Shown piece after piece: positions 23,801-35,900 of a DNA stretch of 64,000 bases; positions within the stretch are counted from its first letter, which is position 1, and each line of letters starts with the position of its first letter. The translations under genes and the position numbers were made by a program. The stretch covers positions 1,178,001 through 1,242,000 of the forward strand of contig OZ038453.1 in NCBI GenBank assembly GCA_964036195.1, read 5' to 3'. This DNA comes from Sphaerolaimus hirsutus (Eukaryota > Nematoda > Chromadorea > Monhysterida > Sphaerolaimidae). The notes beneath the pieces were generated by a model. It was not told where the DNA came from. It saw nothing but the letters and a program-made list of their open reading frames with translations, and made no database searches.

Positions 23801-24617
23801 CTCTAAATCGCTTCATTTCGCGTCGCGGCATGCCGGACACAATTTGGTCCGACAATGCCCCCGCGTTCAAAAATTGCGTCAAATTGCTGCCGGATGTAAA
23901 ATGGCATTTTATCACAGCCAACAGTCCTTGGCAAGGCGGCGTGTACGAACGCATGGTCGGCTTAGTCAAACGCTTGCTTAAAAAAGCATGCGGCCGACGT
24001 TGTCTCACATGGCATGAATTTCTCACAGTCATGCTTGACGTTGAATTCTCCGTCAACACGCGACCATTGTCATATCTGTCAAACACAGACATTGGTGCAG
24101 CGATACTCCGCCCAATACATTTTCTTTGGAGCACCCCACCACCATGTTACATGGATGAAAAACGTGAGTTGGAACTCGATTCCACCACGATTCAGCCCAT
24201 GCGAAAAATTCCAAAAGAAGAATGGGATGGGCCAACTGATGGATCTTTCAATCAGTCACCTTCACAAATTGAAAAATCCTACACATTCACACCACCACGT
24301 GTCAATGACGTCAATTGCATTGACGAAATTGCACTGAACTCTGTGCCTGAAAAGGACAGAGATGACATCATATTACTTTGGGATCAAATTCGTCACAACC
24401 ATGAAGTGCTCTGGTATGAGTGGTTGCGTCAATATATTGACCTACTCAAAGATCGAGCTAAAAATCAACGCTTGAAAAAAGGCACTATCAACGAGGCTCC
24501 CAAACGTGGCCAAGTGGTGTTAATCATTGATGATAAACAACCACGCGGTATGTGGCAAATGGGCCGCATTCACGAAATACACGTGTCGAGCGATGGCAAA
24601 ATACGTGCAGTCACAGT
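20806..24617 (+). pseudogene. pol: Element A pol: RT, RNase H, integrase
   Basis: Continuation of the polyprotein in the shifted frame. RT motifs: LADIEKAFLQIALHP, FTRVLFGLTCSPS and the active-site box SIYVDNLVIS (YVDN at about 21775-21786, shared with element B). RNase H: FCDASKD and LWTDSTVVIGW. Integrase: an H2C2 zinc finger (HFHELAGHSG, then KCVTCRK) and the D,D,E core. The first core Asp is Val here (23665-23667), while the second (SDNAP) and the Glu (GVYERM) remain. The frame was cut by the MITE at 24618; the MITE plus its duplication is 570 bases, a multiple of three, but adds a stop at 24745-24747. Confidence 0.9.
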
Positions 24618-25179
24618 TAGGGTGTCAACAAAAACTTGTTGGCGGAAAACGGAAACGGAAACGGAAAATTTTTTGAACTTGCCGGAAAATGGAAACGGAA
24701 ACGGAAAAAAATTTGCACTTGCCGGAAAACGGAAAACGGAAAAATGAAAGGCCGGAAAACGGAAACGGAAACGGAAAAATTTGCTGCAATTATGCCGGAA
24801 ATGGAAAAAAACTTGCTGAAATTTTGCCGGAAATGGAAAAAAATTTGCAGACATTTATCCGTAAATGAAAAAAATTGCTGAAATATTGCTAGAAATATAA
24901 AAAATTCACATAATTATGAAACTTCATGCATGTTTACCAGTTCAGCAACAGAAAATTGAGCTGGAAAATGAAAAAAGTTGGAAAAACAGACAATTGAGCC
25001 GGAAAACGGAAAAAAGACGGAAAAACTGAAAATTTAGCCGGAAAACGGAAAATGGGCCGGAAAAACGGATACAGAAACGGAAAAAAAAATTAGCAGCCGG
25101 AAAACGGAAACGGAAACGGAAAAAAATTTGCTTGCGGAAAGCGGAAACGGAAAACGGAAAACGGAAAGTTGACACCCTA
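24618..25179. mobile_element. hAT-type MITE with AAACGG arrays inside element A
   Basis: Tips TAGGGTGTCAA and TTGACACCCTA, exact 8-bp duplication GTCACAGT (24610-24617, 25180-25187). Element B provides the uninterrupted empty site (44916-44923). Arms are arrays of GGAAAACGGAAACGGAAA. Second full copy at 32751-33617, partial copy ending at 60761. Confidence 0.93.
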
Positions 25180-25187
25180 GTCACAGT

Positions 25188-28100
25188 ATTGTCAAGCAAC
25201 GGCCGTCGCACACGTAGATCGCCATCTAACCTCGTTCCTCTTGAAATCGACACAGAGGATGGTGTTGAATACAAAATCGACACCAAGGTCAAAGATGAGG
25301 ATAAATCACAACCACCACCCGACAATGGTGATGATTCACAAAATGATCAATCACATCAACAATCACAATCTTCGCAATCACAACAAGATGCAAGACAAGC
25401 AAACCCACGTCGAACATGTCACTACACTGGCACATATTTGTTCTGGGGAAATGTGTCACAGTTAATGGCACTCACATTGCTAATACAGTCAAAATTAGCC
25501 AACGCTCTCACATGGACAGATCAATATCACAAAACTTTTAATCTGTGCCATAAAACACACACCGATCACGCGATTCAACTTCCGGAAAAAGTAACATGTC
25601 ACTTTCCTCAAGTTAACGCCATAGAGGATATTGTGATATCCATATGGACGTTGCGTGTTCAGCCGCAAACGACACCCATTTATAGATGCTTTCAACAAGA
25701 GCATACTATAATCACATATATGAGTCTGGTGGGCGGAAAATCTATGCTGCCACCAGAGATCATTAAAAATCACAGAGTCATAACCTACGATTGCATGATC
25801 GCCTACCAAAATAAAACTTGGAAAGGCGAACCCTTAATAAAAATCGGTCATGCATTGTGGAGTACCAACAAATCACTTCACATCAATTATTGTTACTTTT
25901 GTCACAATATGAGTGACAAGGTGATGAACTTTCACATAGAGGAAGGCGTAGTTGCAAGTCTTGACGGAAAGAAAATTGTTTCTGAATTTCAAGATTTGTC
26001 ACATTGCAACCCACAAGCCGGCTATTGTTATGACAGCGACAATGGCGTCTCTTTATGGAACGCTACTGCTTTCAACAAACAGTGTGCATTCCAAGAGATT
26101 GGTCAATTTAACGCGCAATATTCACAAAACCATTATGTAGTGGAAACATTACAAGCTGCATTTTCAGTCACATGGAGATCACAACAATTTCTAAATAATG
26201 CAGAATGCGTACCGAAAGACGCGAAATACATTGACCAAGGCTCAGCATTCATTCAATTTCTTAGATACCAACAAAAGAAGTTGAAAAAGCCGGAAGCCGA
26301 AAAGGCTCCTCTTCATTTTAAGCTCGCACCAGACCTCGATGTTGGTGTATTTCACTTACTCACAGCCCGTCAACAATATGAAGTCGACAAAATTGCACGT
26401 CTTGAACGTAAACAATTTGGATCCATCTGGCAACAATTGTGTCACATCCGTCAAACCCAGCTGGATAGAATTCATGCAATTATCACATTCAATCCCACGC
26501 TTGGTTTGCGAGCATTGCTAGGACGTCAAAATCTCTATGCTGAATGGCATGGAGATATATTGATGTTCTGGGATTGTAAACCTGTCATAGCAGAAATTAT
26601 TTACTTTCAACATCAATATAACAATACTTGTTATAAAGTTCTGCCGGTCAAAGTCACAGACCACCCGCATATTATGTTCGTTGCTCCTGGTACCAATGAT
26701 CTAATCACACATTCACCAATAGATCATTGTCTCATGAAAGATCACAAATATTATCAATTAAATGATCAATCATGGGCCAACGAAAATGGACCAACAAACT
26801 TGCATGTCACAAAACTCCCAATCGAATTAATTTGGGCTGGCTCGTGGAAACCATTCACACTAAATGTTTCCGGGTCACCAGGTGTAAGCATGACTGACAT
26901 TGCATTCAGTATCATGGCTGCACATCACCACTTTCAAAATCTGCAGCGACTCGAACAACAAGTCACACGTTCAGTCGATTACATTTCAACAAAATCCAAC
27001 GATCCTAAAGCCGTGCAGGCGTATATTGCTGGCATCGGCCAAGGGGTTGGTGCATATTTTGAAGGTGTAGGTAAAGAATTGGGTCACATCATTCACGGTA
27101 GCGTCACAGGTGGTGTGTCTGCATTAGATACGTTACTTTCTGGGCCACTTCAAACCGCTGTGAACATTATACTCATTATTATCACAATCGCTTGTATTGG
27201 GTATGTCGGTTATGTTTACATGCAGTGGCGGCTCATAACTGGCAGGGGTATGCTGCCAGACGTCAAGGGATTTTTCCGAAGAAAGGGCAGAAAGGACAAA
27301 GACCCAAACAACAGGGGCCACCGTCCGTTCCACAAGGAAAAATCAGTAAGCGACGGCGACGTAACCGCCAGAAGAAACAGAAAAGCGGTTTCAACAAACC
27401 CACTTTGTCAAGTGAACCCGTCACACAAACATCAAGTTTGTCACAGTTACAGTCAAAGTTTGTCACACCCCTCAAACGAGTTTCTCCATTCAAACGACTT
27501 TCCTTTAAAGGACGCTCGGTACAGTCTAGATCGGATCCCCCGGTCAGCTATAGTGCCCAGCGCGCCGAGGAAATCGAGATGGAGACGGGTGCGCGCCGGG
27601 TCACAAGACCTGCACCCTCCTGCAAGTCACAAACGCAGGGCTCATTCACAGTCACAGAGCCCGTCACAACAGAGGTCACCATGGAAGACACGATCCCTGA
27701 CCGCGAGCCCTTGCAAAAGCGACTCAAGAGATTCGCTGGAGTCGCAGGGCTCCCAGGTGAGCAGCAATCGTCAAACCAGACATTTCCCTCTATACCCCAA
27801 TCTTTTCACAAATTCAATAACGTCAATCAAAAACTGGTCAAATCAAAAATTAAACGATCTAAAAAGATCCGTGACTTTCCTCAGACAAACACCTTCACAG
27901 TCCGACATAGAGCTTGGAGAGATGGAAGAAAATCACGTTCTAGATCTAGATCCCCCTCCGTACCATTTGACCAACTCAACACAGTCACTTCACAATGTTC
28001 GACCACATTCACAACCTCCCACTTCCCCTTGCTACCAAGCAAACCGCTTGCAGCAACGGAACAATGGCAGCCAACCGAGCCATCAAGGACAAGCATCGAC

Positions 28101-28347
28101 GAGACCGAGACGCTCCGACAAGCCCTCGAGCAACTCGTCGAGGAATCTGAGAAGCTCACCAAATGGCCAGGTCGACCGGGAGGGGCCACAGAAGACCAGG
28201 CGCCCGGGCACGGGGAAGGCCGCCAGCCTGAGGAGGATGCCGTCGAACCCATGGATGAGCATCATGAGGAGGGCCGGGAAAATGCCGGCGTTGAGGACGC
28301 CGACGATTTGCTACCACAGGAGTGATGAAAGTGTCACAGGCATTTGA
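25188..28347 (+). pseudogene. env: Element A envelope-like glycoprotein with long cytoplasmic tail
   Basis: Follows integrase in the same frame (in element B there is no stop between them). A Ser/Gln-rich linker leads to an uncleaved signal-anchor-like stretch LMALTLLIQSKLANALT (about 25465-25515). A Cys-containing ectodomain of about 540 residues follows, then a Gly-rich juxtamembrane segment (GIGQGVGAYFEGVGKELG), the membrane span NIILIIITIACIGYVGYVY (about 27163-27219), and a basic/Ser-rich tail of about 370 residues. The tail holds a PPPY motif (27952-27963), a Nedd4-type late-domain sequence. BEL elements with captured viral envelope genes are known. The Gly-rich helix before the anchor recalls class III fusion proteins, but that link is only a guess. 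The tail is overprinted by a second frame. Any start upstream of 25188 would lie in the inserted MITE. Confidence 0.75.
27192..28325 (+). CDS. Overprinted accessory-like ORF in element A (Arg/RS-rich)
   Basis: Open in a different frame from the envelope tail for about 377 codons, ending 22 bases before the envelope stop. It has no early ATG (first in-frame ATG at 27579), while AG sites around 27244-27265 could act as splice acceptors, so I infer a spliced product. Features: arginine-rich motif KRRRRNRQKKQK (about 27350-27385), a second basic block LQKRLKRF, RS repeats KSRSRSRSPS, a leucine/acid helix LRQALEQLVEESEKL, and an acidic C-terminus. Element B keeps the whole frame (46889-48031) with in-frame indels. 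The basic motif plus helix recalls Rev/Tat/Rex-type RNA-binding accessory proteins. Function is inference; the alternative is a chance frame sheltered by the tail's base composition. Confidence 0.5.
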   Translation: MYWVCRLCLHAVAAHNWQGYAARRQGIFPKKGQKGQRPKQQGPPSVPQGKISKRRRRNRQKKQKSGFNKPTLSSEPVTQTSSLSQLQSKFVTPLKRVSPFKRLSFKGRSVQSRSDPPVSYSAQRAEEIEMETGARRVTRPAPSCKSQTQGSFTVTEPVTTEVTMEDTIPDREPLQKRLKRFAGVAGLPGEQQSSNQTFPSIPQSFHKFNNVNQKLVKSKIKRSKKIRDFPQTNTFTVRHRAWRDGRKSRSRSRSPSVPFDQLNTVTSQCSTTFTTSHFPLLPSKPLAATEQWQPTEPSRTSIDETETLRQALEQLVEESEKLTKWPGRPGGATEDQAPGHGEGRQPEEDAVEPMDEHHEEGRENAGVEDADDLLPQE

Positions 28348-28443
28348 TTTTGATTTTCACATCAATAATCTTTTCATATCAAGTGCCGTGATTGGCTGCG
28401 ATAAAATTAAATTAGATTTAATTTTTAATTCTCGTTTCGGGAG

Positions 28444-29535
28444 TGTGTAACATTATCGTAAAATGTAAAACTTCTAATATTTAAGTTGACGTTCTTATGT
28501 TCGCTTTTATATTTAGTTAATTCAATTTATCAATATTCCTTTTCAGTTCACATTCCACTTTTTAACATCTTCACATTCACCATTTAATATCTCAAGCGAT
28601 CATGTTTACAACGTGCGCTTTACGTTGCTCACATATTTAGATCTTAGTCATTGCTCACATTCCGCCACATTTCCTTGACAAGCAGCACGCAAATACGCCG
28701 ACATGTTTATGTTAAGCGGCAGGCTCGCCCCAAGTGGGGGGCTGGGCCCACGCGCCATTTCAAATGCTGTCTGGCTTGTCTCACATTTTCACTATCTTGC
28801 CAGTTTAGCTCACTTTTCATCGGAAGAGCGAGCGGGCAAGAGTTGGACTTTCACAATTGGAAATGTTGGGTAAAAATCGGAGATTAGAGCCGACCGATTG
28901 GCGCCAAGCTAGTCGCCATCGGTCTGGCCCTTAAAAGCCGATCTCACAGCTAAAATCGGCAGTGTTTGCAACCTCGTCAACTTCACACAAATCTCTTCCT
29001 AGGATCTAAATAAGCGCCGTTGTCACCTTTATTAAGTCGCTTATTTTTAGGTGCTAAGTTTTAACCCTTGGTGCTTTAAATCACCTTAGTGCTTTATTCA
29101 TACCCGCGCTATTTAAGGTGCTTTGTTCACAACCGCGCCACTTAATTATCGCCTTGTTGCCGTAATTAAGTGCCTTCTTTAAATTGCCTTATTTCTTCAG
29201 TAATTTGCGTTTAATTTACGTTTCATTTTAAGTAATTAATTTAGCTGTAAATTAATTCCTTTATTTAAGTATATTTTATTCGCATTTAATTCTTTGTATT
29301 TAATTGTCTAAATAAAAAGGTTCGTCAAACCCTTTTGGAAACAATCTAAATATTGAATCACACTAACTCACGTCAATTCACTTCAACTCAACTAATCACA
29401 TTGATAAAATAGCGGAACGTCAACTAAGAGACGACGCTTCACGTCACAATTCATTCGTTCACATTCGTCCTCTTCCTCGGTTAGGAATAGTAGCTCGTTC
29501 ACAAGTCAACTCAACTAGTTCCGTACTATTTTACA
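28444..29535 (+). repeat. 3' LTR of element A
   Basis: 1092 bp, TGTGTAAC..TTTTACA, preceded by TTTCGGGAG as a short purine-rich stretch. Ends 418 bp before the Gr2 start codon, in the same orientation, so its promoter could influence Gr2. Confidence 0.93.
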
Positions 29536-29953
29536 AGCTTACTGAACTGTAAAATTTGCAATTCCCAGATCAGTGACCTTTTCACTGAGAGATTTTCAGA
29601 GTGATTTGATTATATTTTCCAAAATCCCTGGCTATATTTATTTTCTTTAGTTTCTTTAGTTTCTTAGTTAGTTTCTTTTTGAGAGATATTCTGACATTAC
29701 ATTTAATATTATTTTCTCATAATCACCCCTTTTTGGAATTGTGTTCCCATTTTTGAACTTGTTCAGCACACTTATTTGCTTTTGCTCTGCACTTATTTAC
29801 CCTTTCATTTTAATCATATCAGGTTACCAAAAAATTTTGTTTGACCTGTGAAGACAGTTTCGTATGTCATCGGTTTCCATGTATTCCATTGAATTGAAAA
29901 TTTTTGCCAGAAGGTATTTTTCAAAGGATTCAAAATTTTAATGATTGAAAATA

Positions 29954-32900
29954 ATGGAATCTTTCCAAGTGATGCTGTCCCCATCAGTGACATGTCTGGG
30001 CATTTTTGGCTTGCAGCCAGACCCCACTCCTTGGGCGGCCACATCAAAGAGAGTGCTCTCTGGCCTGTGTTTGCTGCTCGTGTGCTCGGGTTAGTTTTAG
30101 GTGTATATATCCATAGATACTGAATCTGTTTAAACTGATATTTTTTTATTTTTGGGATGCCATGGTTTCAGTTGAAGGTATGACTCAATTTCAATCAATA
30201 CTTAAGACCCTATGTACAGGAAAAATTAGTGAGATAAAAAAATTAAATGGAGCCATGGATAGTGATGTTTATTAGTGATGATTTCTGTTAAAAATATTTA
30301 TATTTATGTTGATATTTCATGTCACGTATATTGCTCATGTCAATGTAAATGGGTAATAGCACTCCTGTTTCGGAACTGCCATAATATTGGAACAGTGATT
30401 AAGCACATGGGGAGTATTTTACTGGGTTGGATACATCTCATGCCACAGTGGACAAATAAGGCGTCTACTTCTAAAAGTCGACAAGTCCAAAATGTGAAAA
30501 TTTTGTGTTAGGCCCGGAAACGTCATCTAGGGCTACTCCCGCACATTTTTCATTATTTTCCAAAAAATTTTTGACCTCACATGCCGATATGGCATAGTGC
30601 CAATTTTGACATTTTTTGTGAAAACTGAAAAAATTTCAGCAAGAAGTCGACAAGTCCACTTAGTTTAGTTAAGACCAAGAAGTCGACAAGTCCATCCTCT
30701 TCATCCTTTTTTATGGGAAAAATAGCAAGAAATGTGATATGTCCATCATGGACAGCTATTTCTAAAAGTCGACAAGTCCATAAATTGCCCATAAGGGAGA
30801 ATCATCCAGGCCAGGAACAAAAATGTTTGTTAGTGCAAGAAGTCGACAAGTCCATTTCCCTCCCCAAAACAGTTTTGTTCTGTCCAAATGTAATTTTAGG
30901 ACACCCCATTTTTCACGTATACGTTGAGAGAAGGGGCTGAAAATTTGATACTTTATTGTCAACATTTGGAACTTAATGGTAGGCGCGAGAGAGCCAAATT
31001 GGACACGCAGGATGAACCTGGAATTGGATTGGAAACTTGAAATGCGATTTACTCAAAATCACATTTTGTGGACTTGTCGACTTTTAGAAGTAGAGGCCTC
31101 AAATACAATGTAGACAGTCAAACTAGTGCCCCATGCACAGTTTAGGTGATTAGTTGCAAACAATCTAACAAAACATTAATAATAGTGCTGGTTGTATGTA
31201 TAGCCATCCTTGGCCATGCCAGTCGCTAACATCATTCTCAATGATGGCATTTTGAGTAGTTAAGTGTCCTTAAATGTCAGTGAAACCTTTACAGGCAGTG
31301 GTGTATTCACATATCTATTTGGTCATGCGGCAATTGCAAATATAGTTCAACCTGGTGTGAAATTTGATTGTCTGACACATTTTTTTGCAATGCAGCTAGG
31401 GTGTTGACCTTTCATTTTCTGTTTTCCATTTCAATTTTATGACAAACAATTTTTCACCTTTTCACTTTCTGTTTCCCTACATTCCTTGTTTCACCAAATG
31501 ACATTTTTTACCTTTCCATTTTTTATTTTGTGGTATAAACAATTTTTTACCTTGCTGTTTTTCATTTTCTGTCAAATGAGAATGTTTTACCTTTATCTTC
31601 AAATAAAATTTCAGAATATGCAAAAACTTTCCTTCAAAAATTCAGAAATTGAGGTTGACATGAAAAACAAAATATTAGGTAAAAGGATAGAACACAAATA
31701 TGAATCAAGTTCAACATTAGTTTGGTGAATTTGCTATCATTAGAAGTCATATTGATTTAATTAGCAGCGACTTCCACTGATAAAAGTGATCCTAGGCATA
31801 CAGCTTAGAATTAACAAAAAGGTCATCTGGGGCCAGTCCTGCAAGTTGACAACTTAAGAATCAAAAGTCAAGAGTTAAGTAAAATGACAAAATATAAGTT
31901 AAGAGTAAAGTAAAATGACAGGTGACAAGGTAAAAGTCCAGAGTCAAGTGACAAGTTTAAGTCAAGAGGCAAGTTAAATTACAAATGACAAGTGAAGATT
32001 TAAGAGTCAAGTTAACTGACAAGTGACACGTTAAAAGTCAAGAGTCTAGTAAAATGACAAGTTACAAGTGAATAGTCAAGAGTCAAGTTAAATGACATGT
32101 GATAAGTGAAAAGTCAAGAGTCAATTAAAATGCCACTTAAGAGTTAGGCAAGTGGAAAATAATATAAAATTTGATTAAAAAGAGAAAAATGAATTCAGAT
32201 CTAAAGAGCATAGTTTTCAACTGCTATCCTAGGAATTTCAGTGGAACACCAATTTTTCAGCTGGGTCATTATTTTGGAACCTAAAATGTGAGCTGTTCAA
32301 AAAAGATTCCATCTAAATCCAACGCACCTGCTCCTCTTCTTTCCATTCCAATACATTGCTCTTCCAACATGTATGGCTTTTTTCAAAACCATCCAGCAAT
32401 TTTTTTGTTGAGAAATTCCTTTTGGATAGATCAGTTCAAAATACACACATCAATATAATTTCACATTTTTATTTTTTTATCATTTCCCGTTTCTCTTAAC
32501 TCTTAACTTGACTCTTGACTTTCAACTTATCACTTGTCATTTTAGTTGACTTTTGACTTGACTCTTGGCTTTTCACCTGTCACTTGTCATTCAACTTGAC
32601 TCTTCACTTGACTCTCGACTTCTCACTTGTCACTTGTCATTTAACTTGACTCTTGACTTTTAACTTGTCACTTTACTATATTCTTAACTTATCTTTCATC
32701 ATTTTACTTGACTCTTCACTTGTTAACTTGTGGGACTGGCCCCTGGTGATTAGGGTGTCAAAAAATTTTTTTACGGAAGACGGAAAACGGAAAGGTAAAA
32801 TTTTTTCACTTTACGGAAAGCGGAAAAAACAAAAAAATTCTGCCGGAAAACGGAAAACAGAAAGGTAAAAAAATTTCACTCAGCGGAAAACGGAAAACGG

Positions 32901-35900
32901 AAAGGTAAAAAAAATTGTTGGCCAAAAAACGGAACAATGAAATGCCAGAAAACGGAAAAGGAAAGCGAAATTTTCTCGGAAACAGAAAAAATAAAGTAAA
33001 ATTTGCACAGTAATAGACAAATTTGCAGAAGGAAAACCTGCATGCAAGTTTGCCTGTTTGGCTTTGATTGTGGTAGCTGTACATTCTGCAACTATGGATC
33101 ATGCCAGTAACTTCACTTGTAGTTCAAGCTTTTAACTGAACCAACAAAAAATCATCAAAAGGTAGCAAAAATACACTACAACAACAATAAGGATTTAACA
33201 AAAGTGAAATTGGATGTAACTGAACATTAAAAAGTATACTCATCAGACTGCAAAGTATGTGTCCAAAATTACTTTGTGTTTTTTACAGATTTGGATACAG
33301 ATAGAAATTATGAATGACAGAAGAACCTGGTAGTTGAAAACACCATAGTGGAAAAAGATAAATACAGATTGGAAAAACAATGGAAAAATGCCAGAAAACT
33401 GAAAATCGAGCCAGAAAATGGAAAAATGGCCTGGAAAAATAGAAACACAATGGTAAAAATTTTTCAGCCGGAAAACGGAAAGGTAAATTTTTTTTGACTG
33501 CTGGAAAACAGGAAAACGGAAAGGTAATAAGTTTTGGTCTGCTGGAAAACGGAAAGGTAAAAAAATTTCCTGCGGTAAGGCGGAAACGGAAAACGGAAAC
33601 GGAAATTTGACACCCTACTGGTGATATATGTGTGATCCTCCTTTCCATTTCATTGTTTAAGTATTTGCAGCTGAGCCCCATAAGGCCAGCCAGTACCCAA
33701 ACAGCCAATGAACCAGCAACCAAAAACCAGTTTTGCAACTACATTGTCAAATTATTGGCTGCCTTAAAAATGTGCTGGACCAATTAAATTTTGTTCCTGG
33801 AGGTTTTACAGAATGGAAGCTTCAGTATATATTGTACATGGTCAACCTTTTTAAGTACACTATTTATATTCTCATTTTAATCTTCATCAGTAAAATAATA
33901 GTGCCAAAGGACTTTTTCAAATTAACATCAATAATTACAAAGTGCAAGTATTTCACCTTTAATGCAGTAGTATTTTGGTTTGGGCAAATTTTTCCATCAA
34001 TCCTGGCACTTTTTATATCAATCTCAATGTTTATTACTGAGTGGATTTTTATAGGTGATGTCAGGAGTGTTTCTGAAGTGAATCTCACAGGAAATGACAC
34101 AGAAATTGTTATTTTTGCTGATAACAACAATTATGTAGAGACACACTTTTGGAATAGCACTGATCTATACTTTGGTATACTCACATTTTATTATATAAAT
34201 GTCATTGTTGTCCTCATGCACCTGTGTATGCTTTTTGGCATTCTTTTGTGCACTTTGAGTGCTGTGAAAAAATTCAACAAGCAAGTGAGTTCATTGACAA
34301 CTGTGGATTGTGGCAGCTATGGATTTGACAAAGTATTTCAGTCATTTTGCACTGATCACATAAATTTGTGTATAATTACTGAATTGGTTAATTACATCAC
34401 TGGTCTATCATTCTTGTACATTTTGTGTTTTGATTTGCCTATGGTGATTCTAGCAATTTACATGTTTATAAATGTGGGTGGAACTACATCTGCAAAAATT
34501 TATTATGCTACGGTTGTTGGCACTTTTCTGGTAGCAGAAGTTCCTCTTGTCATCAGTGCAGCATTGCTAAATGAAGAGGTAATTTTTGTGAAAATTGTTA
34601 ACTACCTACAAGCTACCCATTTTTGTTATTTGTAAAGTTAAACAACATCAAAACTGACCACCTGCACCTAGAACTTAAGCCAAACATAACAATTCATGGT
34701 TGCATTCTAAAAAATATGTGTTCTTCAGAAAATACAATAAATTGATTATAATCAGAGAAAATTTATCAAGAAAGTATAATTAAATTTCTCTGAAAAATGC
34801 TGAGAAAATATTAAAAATATATAAATTAGATTTTTTTATGTTCTGCAAATAAAATAAATATACCGTATTATCCCCAATAACCCCCCCCCCTTGAATTAAC
34901 CCCCCCCTGGAATTAACCCCCTCAAAATGGGCTGGTGAAAGAATAACCACCCCGCCCCCGTGGGTAATTAGGTGTCTCCACAAAAACCCGGACAAAATAT
35001 AAATATCCAAATATTTTTGAAATGCTATTCATTTTTGATTTGGCACACTTTTCTGTGGAAACATTGAAATGAAACTTGGCATTGAATAAATTGACCATCG
35101 TGGTCGGTGAAAAATTCCATTCTATTGTGCTGGTATACTCGGATGACATTACACCGTACATTTTTCCGGAGGAAACACTCCTCCATCATCACGTCATCAC
35201 TTTAGTCAATTCTGGTGATTAACGTTTCTTTTCTTTTTTCTTTTTCTTTTTGCGAAATGTTGATTCATAAGTTTTCAGTTGGCCGCCTGCCAGCCGAAGA
35301 CATAAATCATATCTGTTTGTAGAGTATCATGTCCGCTGAGTATAAATGTGTCTTATTTGTGTAACAAGTTTCATAGTAGCAATCGTGAAGAAGTTGCAAT
35401 ACAAATCAGTAATTTAACCAAATTAAATTTCCTTCATCCATACAGCTGTCATTTTTCCTGATCCATATGGCAAAAGTGCTACCAGTGAGTGGAACAAATA
35501 CTAAAGTTGGTGCGATATTCAATGAACACTTTAATAAATTTTCACTGGGCTGTTGGCAGGTGACATGTTGCAACTTCTTCACAATCAACAGATCACTTAT
35601 TTTTACTGTGAGTGAAAATACTTGAAAGGGATTCAACAACAGAATGGAGAGTAACTTGTTAAGAGTTGTTAAGAGTACTGAAGTTTTTTGAAAGTATACA
35701 TAAACATAAAGTTGTTCTGAACTCACCCCTGAATACCAAAAAAGTAATTTTTTACTTTTACTCATTGGTAAACATTAGTAAAATACTTTTTTCCACTGGA
35801 AAACATAGAAGTGAGTAGGTACTTAAGAAAAGTTCTGCCCAAACCTTCACCGTTTTCATCCTTAAATTCCAAAAAACCTGAGTTTTTACCAAAAAACTCA

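Larger units (their letters stand above)
16733..29535 (+). mobile_element. BEL/Pao LTR retrotransposon, element A
   Basis: 12.8 kb, bounded by LTRs (16733-17819, 28444-29535) that start TGTGTAAC and end TTTTACA. Exact 5-bp target duplication AGCTT (16728-16732, 29536-29540). Domain order gag, aspartic protease, RT, RNase H, integrase, envelope-like identifies BEL/Pao. By eye the LTRs differ at about a dozen positions plus a 5-bp indel. Lesions: a compensated frameshift in gag (about 18268-18330), a 5-bp duplication at the protease/RT border (20796-20805), a catalytic Asp to Val change in integrase (23665-23667), and a 562-bp MITE inserted at 24618. So it is not autonomous now. Confidence 0.95.

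Noticed and set aside
27881..28265. Antisense Ser-rich frames over the envelope tail, also at 47587-48023
   Set aside because: They mirror the Ser/Arg-rich composition; no start or motif that is kept in both elements.
29941..30123. Open frame GIFPSDAVPISDMSGHFWLAARPHSLGGH in Gr2, similar in Gr3
   Set aside because: Shifted frame of exon 1; the frame giving SPSVTCLGIFGLQPDPTPW matches all three genes and splices to exon 2 in phase.
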